Part shown: piece after piece, positions 1 through 12,144 of the stretch
How the letters are laid out: every line of letters starts with the position of its first letter
Numbering within the stretch: position 1 is the first letter of the stretch
Source of the DNA: Auanema rhodensis
Lineage: Eukaryota > Nematoda > Chromadorea > Rhabditida > Rhabditidae
Direction: 5' to 3'
Assembly (NCBI GenBank): GCA_964057225.1
Contig: OZ059898.1
Location: forward strand, 18,825,267 to 18,889,266
DNA length: 64,000 nt
Notes under the pieces: model-generated
Database searches by the model: none
What the model saw: the letters and a program-made list of their open reading frames with translations, nothing else
Told to the model about the DNA's origin: nothing
Position numbers and translations under genes: made by a program

Positions 1-176
1 CCATGACTTTGAAATTTACGTGAACTTTAATTTATGCTAATTAAGTGTACACATGATGTGCACTTGGTATGTAACTCGCTTCACGAGAAAGATAAAAAGA
101 TGCGGTTTTCAAATTTCGATTTCGCGTGTCCATATTAGTCTAAAAACAAATTTTTATTGATATTGGTGCATGGTAA
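1..176 (+). repeat. Representative class A monomer
   Basis: This monomer typifies class A. It carries GAACTTTAATTT at positions 23-34, ACACATGATG at 50-59, and the linked block CGAGAAAGATAAAAAG (84-99), GATGCGG, then AAATTTCGATTTCGCG (111-126). It ends in AAACAAATTTTTATTG and GGTGCATGGTAA. I count 57 G+C bases, about 32%. Class A occurs in two spellings of the block: AAATTTCG, as here (1-7 kb, 15.9-18.4 kb and their copies), and AAATTTAG, from about 10.2 kb onward. A subset has GATGTGG instead of GATGCGG, seen only in 0.4-7.2 kb and 38.9-41.5 kb. The linked changes across about 40 bp suggest the block moves as a unit. The CGAG form also destroys the TTCACGTGAA palindrome of class B. Confidence 0.9.
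43..65. other. Bulged 23-bp dyad in the monomer core
   Basis: The left arm AAGTG-TA-CACAT and the right arm ATGTGCACTT are reverse complements over 10 bp around a single central G. The TA is an unpaired insertion in the left arm. The left arm itself contains the 8-bp palindrome GTGTACAC, and the right arm contains GTGCAC. The element recurs in essentially every monomer. In class B the central part reads ACACGTGATG, which weakens the arm pairing by one base but creates CACGTG. Dyad symmetry is a known property of several centromeric satellites, but any role here is inference. Confidence 0.75.
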
Positions 177-181
177 CCATG
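169..181. other. 13-bp palindrome across the monomer junction
   Basis: CATGGT-A-ACCATG has perfect 6-bp arms around one central base and spans the junction of monomers 1 and 2 on the grid used here. It is intact wherever a monomer ends GGTAA and the next begins CCATG. It is broken in three natural variants: GGCAACC (with TTAAAATTTACGTGTAC monomers), TAACAACC, and GGTAAAC (the monomers starting at 19,360 and 27,630 and their relatives). The variants follow subtype boundaries. Confidence 0.75.
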
Positions 182-352
182 ACTTTGAAATTTACGTGAA
201 CTTTAATTTATGCTAATTAAGTGTACACGTGATGTGCACTTGGTATGTAACTCGCTTCACGTGAAAGATAAAGAGATGCGGTTTTCAAAATTAGATTCCC
301 CATGTCCATATTAGTCTAAAAACATATTTTTATTGATATTGGTGCATGGTAA
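177..352 (+). repeat. Representative class B monomer
   Basis: This monomer typifies the commoner class B. It has ACACGTGATG at positions 50-59, CGTGAAAGATAAAGAG at 84-99 and AAAATTAGATTCCCCATG downstream. It differs from monomer 1 at nine positions, six of them inside the 40-bp diagnostic block. Two CACGTG hexamers are present, one in the gtgtacacgtgatg element and one in TTCACGTGAA. Class B subtypes are marked by AAGTGATGCGG, CCGCATG instead of CCCCATG, GTAAGTCG instead of GTAACTCG, CTTGGAATG, AAATCAAA, CAAATTCTT, or CATATTTTT. Confidence 0.9.
256..265. other. TTCACGTGAA palindrome (class B monomers)
   Basis: This is a perfect 10-bp palindrome centred on a CACGTG hexamer, at monomer positions 80-89. 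It is present in class B monomers and lost in class A, where it reads TTCACGAGAA. Private losses include TTCACGTCAA (15,398, 31,939 and the 49.7-kb copy) and TTCATGTGAA (12,049). CACGTG is the classic E-box/G-box core read by basic helix-loop-helix and bZIP proteins; binding in this array is not shown. Confidence 0.7.
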
Positions 353-2640
353 CCATGACTTTAAAATTTACGTGTACTTTAATTTATGCTAATTAAGTGT
401 ACACATGATGTGCACTTGGTATGTAACTCGCTTCACGAGAAAGATAAAAAGATGTGGTTTTCAAATTTCGATTTCGCGTGTCCATATTAGTCTAAAAACA
501 TATTTTTATTGATATTGGTGCATGGTAACCATGACTTTAAAATTTACGTGTACTTTAATTTATGCTAATTAAGTGTACACATGATGTGCACTTGGTATGT
601 AACTCGCTTCACGTGAAAGATAAAGAGATGCGGTTTTCAAAATTAGATTCCCCATGTCCATATTAGTCTAAAAACAAAATTTTATTGATATTGGTGCATG
701 GCAACCATGACTTTAAAATTTACGTGTACTTTAATTTATGCTAATTAAGTGTACACATGATGTGCACTTGGTATGTAACTCGCTTCACGTGAAAGATAAA
801 GTGATGCGGTTTTCAAAATTAGATTCCCCATGTCCATATTAGTCTAAAAACAAATTCTTATTGATATTGGTGCATGGTAACCATGACTTTGAAATTTACG
901 TGAACTTTAATTTATGCTAATTAAGTGTACACATGATGTGCACTTGGTATGTAACTCGCTTCACGAGAAAGATAAAAAGATGTGGTTTTCAAATTTCGAT
1001 TTCGCGTGTCCATATTAGTCTAAAAACAAATTTTTATTGATATTGGTGCATGGTAACCATGACTTTGAAATTTACGTGAACTTTAATTTATGCTAATTAA
1101 GTGTACACGTGATGTGCACTTGGTATGTAACTCGCTTCACGTGAAAGATAAAGAGATGCGGTTTTCAAAATTAGATTCCCCATGTCCATATTAGTCTAAA
1201 AACATATTTTTATTGATATTGGTGCATGGTAACCATGACTTTGAAATTTACGTGAACTTTAATTTATGCTAATTAAGTGTACACATGATGTGCACTTGGT
1301 ATGTAACTCGCTTCACGTGAAAGATAAAGTGATGCGGTTTTCAAAATTAGATTCCGCATGTCCATATTAGTCTAAAAACAAATTTTTATTGATATTGGTG
1401 CATGGTAACCATGACTTTGAAATTTACGTGAACTTTAATTTATGCTAATTAAGTGTACACATGATGTGCACTTGGTATGTAACTCGCTTCACGAGAAAGA
1501 TAAAAAGATGCGGTTTTCAAATTTCGATTTCGCGTGTCCATATTAGTCTAAAAACAAATTTTTATTGATATTGGTGCATGGTAACCATGACTTTGAAATT
1601 TACGTGAACTTTAATTTATGCTAATTAAGTGTACACGTGATGTGCACTTGGTATGTAACTCGCTTCACGTGAAAGATAAAGAGATGCGGTTTTCAAAATT
1701 AGATTCCCCATGTCCATATTAGTCTAAAAACATATTTTTATTGATATTGGTGCATGGTAACCATGACTTTAAAATTTACGTGTACTTTAATTTATGCTAA
1801 TTAAGTGTACACATGATGTGCACTTGGTATGTAACTCGCTTCACGAGAAAGATAAAAAGATGTGGTTTTCAAATTTCGATTTCGCGTGTCCATATTAGTC
1901 TAAAAACATATTTTTATTGATATTGGTGCATGGTAACCATGACTTTAAAATTTACGTGTACTTTAATTTATGCTAATTAAGTGTACACATGATGTGCACT
2001 TGGTATGTAACTCGCTTCACGTGAAAGATAAAGAGATGCGGTTTTCAAAATTAGATTCCCCATGTCCATATTAGTCTAAAAACAAAATTTTATTGATTTT
2101 GGTGCATGGCAACCATGACTTTAAAATTTACGTGTACTTTAATTTATGCTAATTAAGTGTACACATGATGTGCACTTGGTATGTAACTCGCTTCACGTGA
2201 AAGATAAAGTGATGCGGTTTTCAAAATTAGATTCCCCATGTCCATATTAGTCTAAAAACAAATTCTTATTGATATTGGTGCATGGTAACCATGACTTTGA
2301 AATTTACGTGAACTTTAATTTATGCTAATTAAGTGTACACATGATGTGCACTTGGTATGTAACTCGCTTCACGTGAAAGATAAAGAGATGCGGTTTTCAA
2401 AATTAGATTTCGCATGTCCATATTAGTCTAAAAACAAATTTTTATTGATATTGGTGCATGGCAACCATGACTTTAAAATTCACGTGTACTTTAATTTATG
2501 CTAATTAAGTGTACACATGATGTGCACTTGGTATGTAACTCGCTTCACGTGAAAGATAAAGAGATGCGGTTTTCAAAATTAGATTCCCCATGTTCATATT
2601 AGTCTAAAAACGAATTTTTATTGATATTGGTGCATAACAA

Positions 2641-2816
2641 CCATGACTTTAAAATTTACGTGTACTTTAATTTATGCTAATTAAGTGTACACATGATGTG
2701 CACTTGGTATGTAACTCGCTTCACGTGAAAGATAAAGTGATGCGGTTTTCAAAATTAGATTCCGCATGTCCATATTAGTCTAAAAACAAATTTTTATTGA
2801 TATTGGTGCATGGTAA
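2641..2816 (+). repeat. TAACAACC subtype monomer
   Basis: The junction before this monomer reads GTGCATAACAACC instead of GTGCATGGTAACC. The preceding monomer carries CCCCATGTTCAT and CGAATTTTT. The pair travels as a two-monomer cassette: TAACAACC monomers start at 2,641, 3,345, 8,097, 9,329, 11,969, 37,838, 38,542 and, in copy 2, near 42,414, 43,646 and 46,286. Most continue with AAGTGATGCGG and CCGCATG. Those at 11,969, 37,838 and 46,286 switch to another subtype downstream and look like hybrids. Confidence 0.8.
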
Positions 2817-5800
2817 CCATGACTTTGAAATTTACGTGAACTTTAATTTATGCTAATTAAGTGTACACATGATGTGCACTTGGTATGTAACTCGCTTCAC
2901 GAGAAAGATAAAAAGATGTGGTTTTCAAATTTCGATTTCGCGTGTCCATATTAGTCTAAAAACATATTTTTATTGATATTGGTGCATGGTAACCATGACT
3001 TTAAAATTTACGTGTACTTTAATTTATGCTAATTAAGTGTACACATGATGTGCACTTGGTATGTAACTCGCTTCACGTGAAAGATAAAGAGATGCGGTTT
3101 TCAAAATTAGATTCCCCATGTCCATATTAGTCTAAAAACAAAATTTTATTGATATTGGTGCATGGCAACCATGACTTTAAAATTTACGTGTACTTTAATT
3201 TATGCTAATTAAGTGTACACATGATGTGCACTTGGTATGTAACTCGCTTCACGTGAAAGATAAAGAGATGCGGTTTTCAAAATTAGATTCCCCATGTTCA
3301 TATTAGTCTAAAAACGAATTTTTATTGATATTGGTGCATAACAACCATGACTTTAAAATTTACGTGTACTTTAATTTATGCTAATTAAGTGTACACATGA
3401 TGTGCACTTGGTATGTAACTCGCTTCACGTGAAAGATAAAGTGATGCGGTTTTCAAAATTAGATTCCGCATGTCCATATTAGTCTAAAAACAAATTTTTA
3501 TTGATATTGGTGCATGGTAACCATGACTTTGAAATTTACGTGAACTTTAATTTATGCTAATTAAGTGTACACGTGATGTGCACTTGGTATGTAACTCGCT
3601 TCACGTGAAAGATAAAGAGATGCGGTTTTCAAAATTAGATTCCGCATGTCCATATTAGTCTAAAAACAAATTTTTATTGATATTGGTGCATGGTAACCAT
3701 GACTTTGAAATTTACGTGAACTTTAATTTATGCTAATTAAGTGTACACATGATGTGCACTTGGTATGTAACTCGCTTCACGTGAAAGATAAAGTGATGCG
3801 GTTTTCAAAATTAGATTCCGCATGTCCATATTAGTCTAAAAACAAATTTTTATTGATATTGGTGCATGGTAACCATGACTTTGAAATTTACGTGAACTTT
3901 AATTTATGCTAATTAAGTGTACACATGATGTGCACTTGGTATGTAACTCGCTTCACGAGAAAGATAAAAAGATGCGGTTTTCAAATTTCGATTTCGCGTG
4001 TCCATATTAGTCTAAAAACAAATTTTTATTGATATTGGTGCATGGTAACCATGACTTTGAAATTTACGTGAACTTTAATTTATGCTAATTAAGTGTACAC
4101 GTGATGTGCACTTGGTATGTAACTCGCTTCACGTGAAAGATAAAGAGATGCGGTTTTCAAAATTAGATTCCCCATGTCCATATTAGTCTAAAAACATATT
4201 TTTATTGATATTGGTGCATGGTAACCATGACTTTAAAATTTACGTGTACTTTAATTTATGCTAATTAAGTGTACACATGATGTGCACTTGGTATGTAACT
4301 CGCTTCACGTGAAAGATAAAGAGATGCGGTTTTCAAAATTAGATTCCCCATGTCCATATTAGTCTAAAAACAAATTTTTATTGATATTGGTGCATGGCAA
4401 CCATGACTTTGAAATTTACGTGAACTTTAATTTATGCTAATTAAGTGTACACATGATGTGCACTTGGTATGTAACTTGCTTCACGTGAAAGATAAAGAGA
4501 TGCGGTTTTCAAAATTAGATTCCCCATGTCCATATTAGTCTAAAAACAAATTTTTATTGATATTGGTGCATGGTAACCATGACTTTGAAATTTACGTGAA
4601 CTTTAATTTATGCTAATTAAGTGTACACATGATGTGCACTTGGTATGTAACTCGCTTCACGAGAAAGATAAAAAGATGTGGTTTTCAAATTTCGATTTCG
4701 CGTGTCCATATTAGTCTAAAAACAAATTTTTATTGATATTGGTGCATGGTAACCATGACTTTGAAATTTACGTGAACTTTAATTTATGCTAATTAAGTGT
4801 ACACGTGATGTGCACTTGGTATGTAACTCGCTTCACGTGAAAGATAAAGAGATGCGGTTTTCAAAATTAGATTCCCCATGTCCATATTAGTCTAAAAACA
4901 TATTTTTATTGATATTGGTGCATGGTAACCATGACTTTAAAATTTACGTGTACTTTAATTTATGCTAATTAAGTGTACACATGATGTGCACTTGGTATGT
5001 AACTCGCTTCACGTGAAAGATAAAGAGATGCGGTTTTCAAAATTAGATTCCCCATGTCCATATTAGTCTAAAAACAAAATTTTATTGATATTGGTGCATG
5101 GTAACCATGACTTTGAAATTTACGTGAACTTTAATTTATGCTAATTAAGTGTACACATGATGTGCACTTGGTATGTAACTCGCTTCACGAGAAAGATAAA
5201 AAGATGTGGTTTTCAAATTTCGATTTCGCGTGTCCATATTAGTCTAAAAACAAATTTTTATTGATATTGGTGCATGGCAACCATGACTTTAAAATTTACG
5301 TGTACTTTAATTTATGCTAATTAAGTGTACACATGATGTGCACTTGGTATGTAACTCGCTTCACGTGAAAGATAAAGTGATGCGGTTTTCAAAATTAGAT
5401 TCCGCATGTCCATATTAGTCTAAAAACAAATTTTTATTGATATTGGTGCATGGTAACCATGACTTTGAAATTTACGTGAACTTTAATTTATGCTAATTAA
5501 GTGTACACGTGATGTGCACTTGGTATGTAACTCGCTTCACGTGAAAGATAAAGAGATGCGGTTTTCAAAATTAGATTCCCCATGTCCATATTAGTCTAAA
5601 AACAAATTTTTATTGATATTGGTGCATGGTAACCATGACTTTGAAATTTACGTGAACTTTAATTTATGCTAATTAAGTGTACACGTGATGTGCACTTGGT
5701 ATGTAACTCGCTTCACGTGAAAGATAAAGAGATGCGGTTTTCAAAATTAGATTCCCCATGTCCATATTAGTCTAAAAACAAATTTTTATTGATATTGGTG

Positions 5801-7744
5801 CATGGTAACCATGACTTTGAAATTTACGTGAACTTTAATTTATGCTAATTAAGTGTACACATGATGTGCACTTGGTATGTAACTCGCTTCACGAGAAAGA
5901 TAAAAAGATGTGGTTTTCAAATTTCGATTTCGCGTGTCCATATTAGTCTAAAAACAAATTTTTATTGATATTGGTGCATGGTAACCATGACTTTGAAATT
6001 TACGTGAACTTTAATTTATGCTAATTAAGTGTACACGTGATGTGCACTTGGTATGTAACTCGCTTCACGTGAAAGATAAAGAGATGCGGTTTTCAAAATT
6101 AGATTCCCCATGTCCATATTAGTCTAAAAACATTTTTTTATTGATATTGGTGCATGGTAACCATGACTTTAAAATTTACGTGTACTTTAATTTATGCTAA
6201 TTAAGTGTACACATGATGTGCACTTGGTATGTAACTCGCTTCACGTGAAAGATAAAGAGATGCGGTTTTCAAAATTAGATTCCCCATGTCCATATTAGTC
6301 TAAAAACAAAATTTTATTGATATTGGTGCATGGCAACCATGACTTTAAAATTTACGTGTACTTTAATTTATGCTAATTAAGTGTACACATGATGTGCACT
6401 TGGTATGTAACTCGCTTCACGAGAAAGATAAAAAGATGTGGTTTTCAAATTTCGATTTCGCGTGTCCATATTAGTCTAAAAACAAATTTTTATTGATATT
6501 GGTGCATGGCAACCATGACTTTAAAATTTACGTGTACTTTAATTTATGCTAATTAAGTGTACACATGATGTGCACTTGGTATGTAACTCGCTTCACGTGA
6601 AAGATAAAGTGATGCGGTTTTCAAAATTAGATTCCGCATGTCCATATTAGTCTAAAAACAAATTTTTATTGATATTGGTGCATGGTAACCATGACTTTGA
6701 AATTTACGTGAACTTTAATTTATGCTAATTAAGTGTACACGTGATGTGCACTTGGTATGTAACTCGCTTCACGTGAAAGATAAAGAGATGCGGTTTTCAA
6801 AATTAGATTCCCCATGTCCATATTAGTCTAAAAACAAATTTTTATTGATATTGGTGCATGGTAACCATGACTTTGAAATTTACGTGAACTTTAATTTATG
6901 CTAATTAAGTGTACACGTGATGTGCACTTGGTATGTAACTCGCTTCACGTGAAAGATAAAGAGATGCGGTTTTCAAAATTAGATTCCCCATGTCCATATT
7001 AGTCTAAAAACAAATTTTTATTGATATTGGTGCATGGTAACCATGACTTTGAAATTTACTTGAACTTTAATTTATGCTAATTAAGTGTACACATGATGTG
7101 CACTTGGTATGTAACTCGCTTCACGAGAAAGATAAAAAGATGTGGTTTTCAAATTTCGATTTCGCGTGTCCATATTAGTCTAAAAACAAATTTTTATTGA
7201 TATTGGTGCATGGTAACCATGACTTTGAAATTTACGTGAACTTTAATTTATGCTAATTAAGTGTACACGTGATGTGCACTTGGTATGTAACTCGCTTCAC
7301 GTGAAAGATAAAAAGATGCGGTTTTCAAAATTAGATTCCCCATGTCCATATTAGTCTAAAAACATTTTTTTATTGATATTGGTGCATGGTAACCATGACT
7401 TTAAAATTTACGTGTACTTTAATTTATGCTAATTAAGTGTACACATGATGTGCACTTGGTATGTAACTCGCTTCACGTGAAAGATAAAGAGATGCGGTTT
7501 TCAAAATTAGATTCCCCATGTCCATATTAGTCTAAAAACAAAATTTTATTGATATTGGTGCATGGCAACCATGACTTTAAAATTTACGTGTACTTTAATT
7601 TATGCTAATTAAGTGTACACATGATGTGCACTTGGTATGTAACTCGCTTCACGTGAAAGATAAAGTGATGCGGTTTTCAAAATTAGATTCCCCATGTCCA
7701 TATTAGTCTAAAAACAAATTCTTATTGATATTGGTGCATGGTAA

Positions 7745-10208
7745 CCATGACTTTGAAATTTACGTGAACTTTAATTTATGCTAATTAAGTGTACACATGA
7801 TGTGCACTTGGTATGTAACTCGCTTCACGTGAAAGATAAAGAGATGCGGTTTTCAAAATTAGATTTCGCATGTCCATATTAGTCTAAAAACAAATTTTTA
7901 TTGATATTGGTGCATGGCAACCATGACTTTAAAATTCACGTGTACTTTAATTTATGCTAATTAAGTGTACACATGATGTGCACTTGGTATGTAACTCGCT
8001 TCACGTGAAAGATAAAGAGATGCGGTTTTCAAAATTAGATTCCCCATGTTCATATTAGTCTAAAAACGAATTTTTATTGATATTGGTGCATAACAACCAT
8101 GACTTTAAAATTTACGTGTACTTTAATTTATGCTAATTAAGTGTACACATGATGTGCACTTGGTATGTAACTCGCTTCACGTGAAAGATAAAGTGATGCG
8201 GTTTTCAAAATTAGATTCCGCATGTCCATATTAGTCTAAAAACAAATTTTTATTGATATTGGTGCATGGTAACCATGACTTTGAAATTTACGTGAACTTT
8301 AATTTATGCTAATTAAGTGTACACGTGATGTGCACTTGGTATGTAACTCGCTTCACGTGAAAGATAAAGAGATGCGGTTTTCAAAATTAGATTCCCCATG
8401 TCCATATTAGTCTAAAAACAAATTCTTATTGATATTGGTGCATGGTAACCATGACTTTGAAATTTACGTGAACTTTAATTTATGCTAATTAAGTGTACAC
8501 GTGATGTGCACTTGGTATGTAAGTCGCTTCACGTGAAAGATAAAGAGATGCGGTTTTCAAAATTAGATTTCGCGTGTCCATATTAGTCTAAAAACAAATT
8601 TTTATTGATATTGGTGCATGGTAACCATGACTTTGAAATTTACGTGAACTTTAATTTATGCTAATTAAGTGTACACGTGATGTGCACTTGGAATGTAACT
8701 CGCTTCACGTGAAAGATAAAGAGATGCGGTTTTCAAAATTAGATTCCCCATGTCCATATTAGTCTAAAATCAAATTTTTATTGATATTGGTGCATGGTAA
8801 CCATGACTTTGAAATTTACGTGAACTTTAATTTATGCTAATTAAGTGTACACGTGATGTGCACTTGGAATGTAACTCGCTTCACGTGAAAGATAAAGAGA
8901 TGCGGTTTTCAAAATTAGATTCCCCATGTCCATATTAGTCTAAAAACAAATTCTTATTGATATTGGTGCATGGTAACCATGACTTTGAAATTTACGTGAA
9001 CTTTAATTTATGCTAATTAAGTGTACACATGATGTGCACTTGGTATGTAACTCGCTTCACGTGAAAGATAAAGAGATGCGGTTTTCAAAATTAGATTTCG
9101 CATGTCCATATTAGTCTAAAAACAAATTTTTATTGATATTGGTGCATGGCAACCATGACTTTAAAATTCACGTGTACTTTAATTTATGCTAATTAAGTGT
9201 ACACATGATGTGCACTTGGTATGTAACTCGCTTCACGTGAAAGATAAAGAGATGCGGTTTTCAAAATTAGATTCCCCATGTTCATATTAGTCTAAAAACG
9301 AATTTTTATTGATATTGGTGCATAACAACCATGACTTTAAAATTTACGTGTACTTTAATTTATGCTAATTAAGTGTACACATGATGTGCACTTGGTATGT
9401 AACTCGCTTCACGTGAAAGATAAAGTGATGCGGTTTTCAAAATTAGATTCCGCATGTCCATATTAGTCTAAAAACAAATTTTTATTGATATTGGTGCATG
9501 GTAACCATGACTTTGAAATTTACGTGAACTTTAATTTATGCTAATTAAGTGTACACGTGATGTGCACTTGGTATGTAACTCGCTTCACGTGAAAGATAAA
9601 GAGATGCGGTTTTCAAAATTAGATTCCCCATGTCCATATTAGTCTAAAAACAAATTCTTATTGATATTGGTGCATGGTAACCATGACTTTGAAATTTACG
9701 TGAACTTTAATTTATGCTAATTAAGTGTACACGTGATGTGCACTTGGTATGTAAGTCGCTTCACGTGAAAGATAAAGAGATGCGGTTTTCAAAATTAGAT
9801 TTCGCGTGTCCATATTAGTCTAAAAACAAATTTTTATTGATATTGGTGCATGGTAACCATGACTTTGAAATTTACGTGAACTTTAATTTATGCTAATTAA
9901 GTGTACACGTGATGTGCACTTGGAATGTAACTCGCTTCACGTGAAAGATAAAGAGATGCGGTTTTCAAAATTAGATTCCCCATGTCCATATTAGTCTAAA
10001 ATCAAATTTTTATTGATATTGGTGCATGGTAACCATGACTTTGAAATTTACGTGAACTTTAATTTATGCTAATTAAGTGTACACGTGATGTGCACTTGGA
10101 ATGTAACTCGCTTCACGTGAAAGATAAAGAGATGCGGTTTTCAAAATTAGATTCCCCATGTCCATATTAGTCTAAAAACAAATTTTTATTGATATTGGTG
10201 CATGGTAA
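7745..10208 (+). repeat. 7-monomer higher-order repeat, two tandem copies
   Basis: Unit 1 (7,745-8,976) and unit 2 (8,977-10,208) have the same seven subtypes in order: GATTTCGCATG; TTCACGTGTAC with CCCCATGTTCAT/CGAATTTTT; TAACAACC with AAGTGATG; class B with CAAATTCTT; GTAAGTCG with GATTTCGCGTG; GGAATG with AAATCAAA; and GGAATG with CCCCATG. The spacing is exactly 1,232 bp. The last monomers differ in CAAATTCTT against CAAATTTTT. A third, shortened version begins at 11,617. All of this is repeated in copy 2 at +34,317. Confidence 0.88.
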
Positions 10209-11616
10209 CCATGACTTTGAAATTTACGTGAACTTTAATTTATGCTAATTAAGTGTACACATGATGTGCACTTGGTATGTAACTCGCTTCACGAGAAAGA
10301 TAAAAAGATGCGGTTTTCAAATTTAGATTTCGCGTGTCCATATTAGTCTAAAAACAAATTTTTATTGATATTGGTGCATGGTAACCATGACTTTGAAATT
10401 TACGTGAACTTTAATTTATGCTAATTAAGTGTACACGTGATGTGCACTTGGTATGTCACTCGCTTCACGTGAAAGATAAAGAGATGCGGTTTTCAAAATT
10501 AGATTCCTCATGTTCATATTAGTCTAAAAACGAATTTTTATTGATATTGATGCATGGTAACCATGACTTTAAAATTTACGTGAACTTTAATTTATGCTAA
10601 TTAAGTGTACACATGATGTGCACTTGGTATGTAACTCGCTTCACGTGAAAGATAAAGTGATGCGGTTTTCAAAATTAGATTCCCCATGTCCATATTAGTC
10701 TAAAAACAAATTCTTATTGATATTGGTGCATGGTAACCATGACTTTGAAATTTACGTGAACTTTAATTTATGCTAATTAAGTGTACACATGATGTGCACT
10801 TGGTATGTAACTCGCTTCACGTGAAAGATAAAGAGATGCGGGTTTCAAAATTAGATTCCCCATGTCCATATTAGTCTAAAATCAAATTATTATTGATATT
10901 GGTGCATGGTAACCATGACTTTGAAATTTACGTGAACTTTAATTTATGCTAATTAAGTGTACACGTGATGTGCACTTGGAATGTAACTCGCTTCACGTGA
11001 AAGATAAAGAGATGCGGTTTTCAAAATTAGATTCCCCATGTCCATATTAGTCTAAAAACAAATTTTTATTGATATTGGTGCATGGTAACCATGACTTTGA
11101 AATTTACGTGAACTTTAATTTATGCTAATTAAGTGTACACATGATGTGCACTTGGTATGTAACTCGCTTCACGAGAAAGATAAAAAGATGCGGTTTTCAA
11201 ATTTAGATTTCGCGTGTCCATATTAGTCTAAAAACAAATTTTTATTGATATTGGTGCATGGTAACCATGACTTTGAAATTTACGTGAACTTTAATTTATG
11301 CTAATTAAGTGTACACGTGATGTGCACTTGGTATGTAACTCGCTTCACGTGAAAGATAAAGAGATGCGGTTTTCAAAATTAGATTCCTCATGTTCATATT
11401 AGTCTAAAAACGAATTTTTATTGATATTGATGCATGGTAACCATGACTTTAAAATTTACGTGAACTTTAATTTATGCTAATTAAGTGTACACATGATGTG
11501 CACTTGGTATGTAACTCGCTTCACGTGAAAGATAAAGTGATGCGGTTTTCAAAATTAGATTCCCCATGTCCATATTAGTCTAAAAACAAATTCTTATTGA
11601 TATTGGTGCATGGTAA
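10033..11616 (+). repeat. 5-monomer higher-order repeat, near-tandem copies
   Basis: Monomers from 10,033 recur from 10,913 (spacing 880 bp). The shared order is GGAATG class B; class A with AAATTTAGATTTCGCG; class B with TTCCTCATGTTCAT/CGAATTTTT/GATGCATGG; and TTAAAA/GAAC with AAGTGATG and CAAATTCTT. The fifth monomer of unit 1 (10,737) carries GATGCGGGTTTC and AAATCAAATTATT; at 11,617 the array enters a 7-monomer-type unit instead. TGTCACTCG at 10,454 is absent from the second unit. Confidence 0.8.
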
Positions 11617-11968
11617 CCATGACTTTGAAATTTACGTGAACTTTAATTTATGCTAATTAAGTGTACACATGATGTGCACTTGGTATGTAACTCGCTTCAC
11701 GTGAAAGATAAAGAGATGCGGTTTTCAAAATTAGATTTCGCATGTCCATATTAGTCTAAAAACAAATTTTTATTGATATTGGTGCATGGCAACCATGACT
11801 TTAAAATTCACGTGTACTTTAATTTATGCTAATTAAGTGTACACATGATGTGCACTTGGTATGTAACTCGCTTCACGTGAAAGATAAAGAGATGCGGTTT
11901 TCAAAATTAGATTCCCCATGTTCATATTAGTCTAAAAACGAATTTTTATTGATATTGGTGCATAACAA

Positions 11969-12144
11969 CCATGACTTTAAAATTTACGTGTACTTTAATT
12001 TATGCTAATTAAATGTACACGTGATGTGCACTTGGTATGTAACTCGCTTCATGTGAAAGATAAAGAGATGCGGTTTTCAAAATTAGATTCCCCATGTCCA
12101 TATTAGTCTAAAAACAAATTCTTATTGATATTGGTGCATGGTAA
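11969..12144 (+). repeat. Hybrid monomer (TAACAACC 5' part, CACGTG class B 3' part)
   Basis: The first third is of the TAACAACC/TTAAAA/GTAC subtype, as at 8,097 and 9,329. From about monomer position 45 it becomes the next subtype of the 7-monomer unit (as at 8,273): ACACGTGATG, AAAGAG, CCCCATG, CAAATTCTT. One monomer is therefore missing from this unit compared with 7,745-8,976, as expected from unequal exchange inside a monomer. ATTAAATGTAC near 12,011 lies at the switch. TTCATGTGAA at 12,049 is private to this copy. Confidence 0.8.

Larger units (their letters stand above)
1..2300 (+). repeat. 8-monomer higher-order repeat, two copies
   Basis: Positions 1 to about 900 recur at 1,409 to about 2,310, a spacing of 1,408 bp (8 x 176). 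The same five-subtype order appears in both: class A, class B with CATATTTTT, class A with GATGTGG, TTAAAA/GTAC class B with CAAAATTTT, then GGCAACC with AAGTGATGCGG and CAAATTCTT. The difference I noticed is GATTTTGG near 2,096 where the first copy has GATATTGG. The sixth monomers no longer match: 881 is class A, whereas 2,289 is class B with GATTTCGCATG. Confidence 0.85.
1..4576 (+). repeat. Left part of the array, before the long duplication
   Basis: These 26 monomers lie left of segmental copy 1. They are rich in class A monomers with GATGTGG, CAAAATTTT endings and GGCAACC/TTAAAA/GTAC monomers. Monomers starting 1,761 to 3,345 all carry ACACATGATG and none has CACGTG in the core dyad. A TAACAACC monomer starts at 2,641 and again at 3,345. 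The part resembles 36.9-38.9 kb in composition but does not align to it as one block. GTAACTTGC near 4,473 is a change I did not see elsewhere. Confidence 0.8.

Noticed and set aside
31-42. Yeast-type ARS core in TTTATGCTAA
   Set aside because: It has at least two mismatches to WTTTAYRTTTW and is expected by chance in AT-rich DNA.
111-127. CENP-B box in the class A segment TTTCGATTTCGCG
   Set aside because: It starts like the essential pattern NTTCGNNNNANNCGGGN, but the later required A and CGGG are missing in every monomer examined.
1-176. Identity with the Arabidopsis 178-bp or Brassica 176-bp centromeric satellites
   Set aside because: The length is similar and a few short words (GTCCATAT, ACACATGA) look familiar, but I cannot align the monomer convincingly from memory, so I make no family claim.
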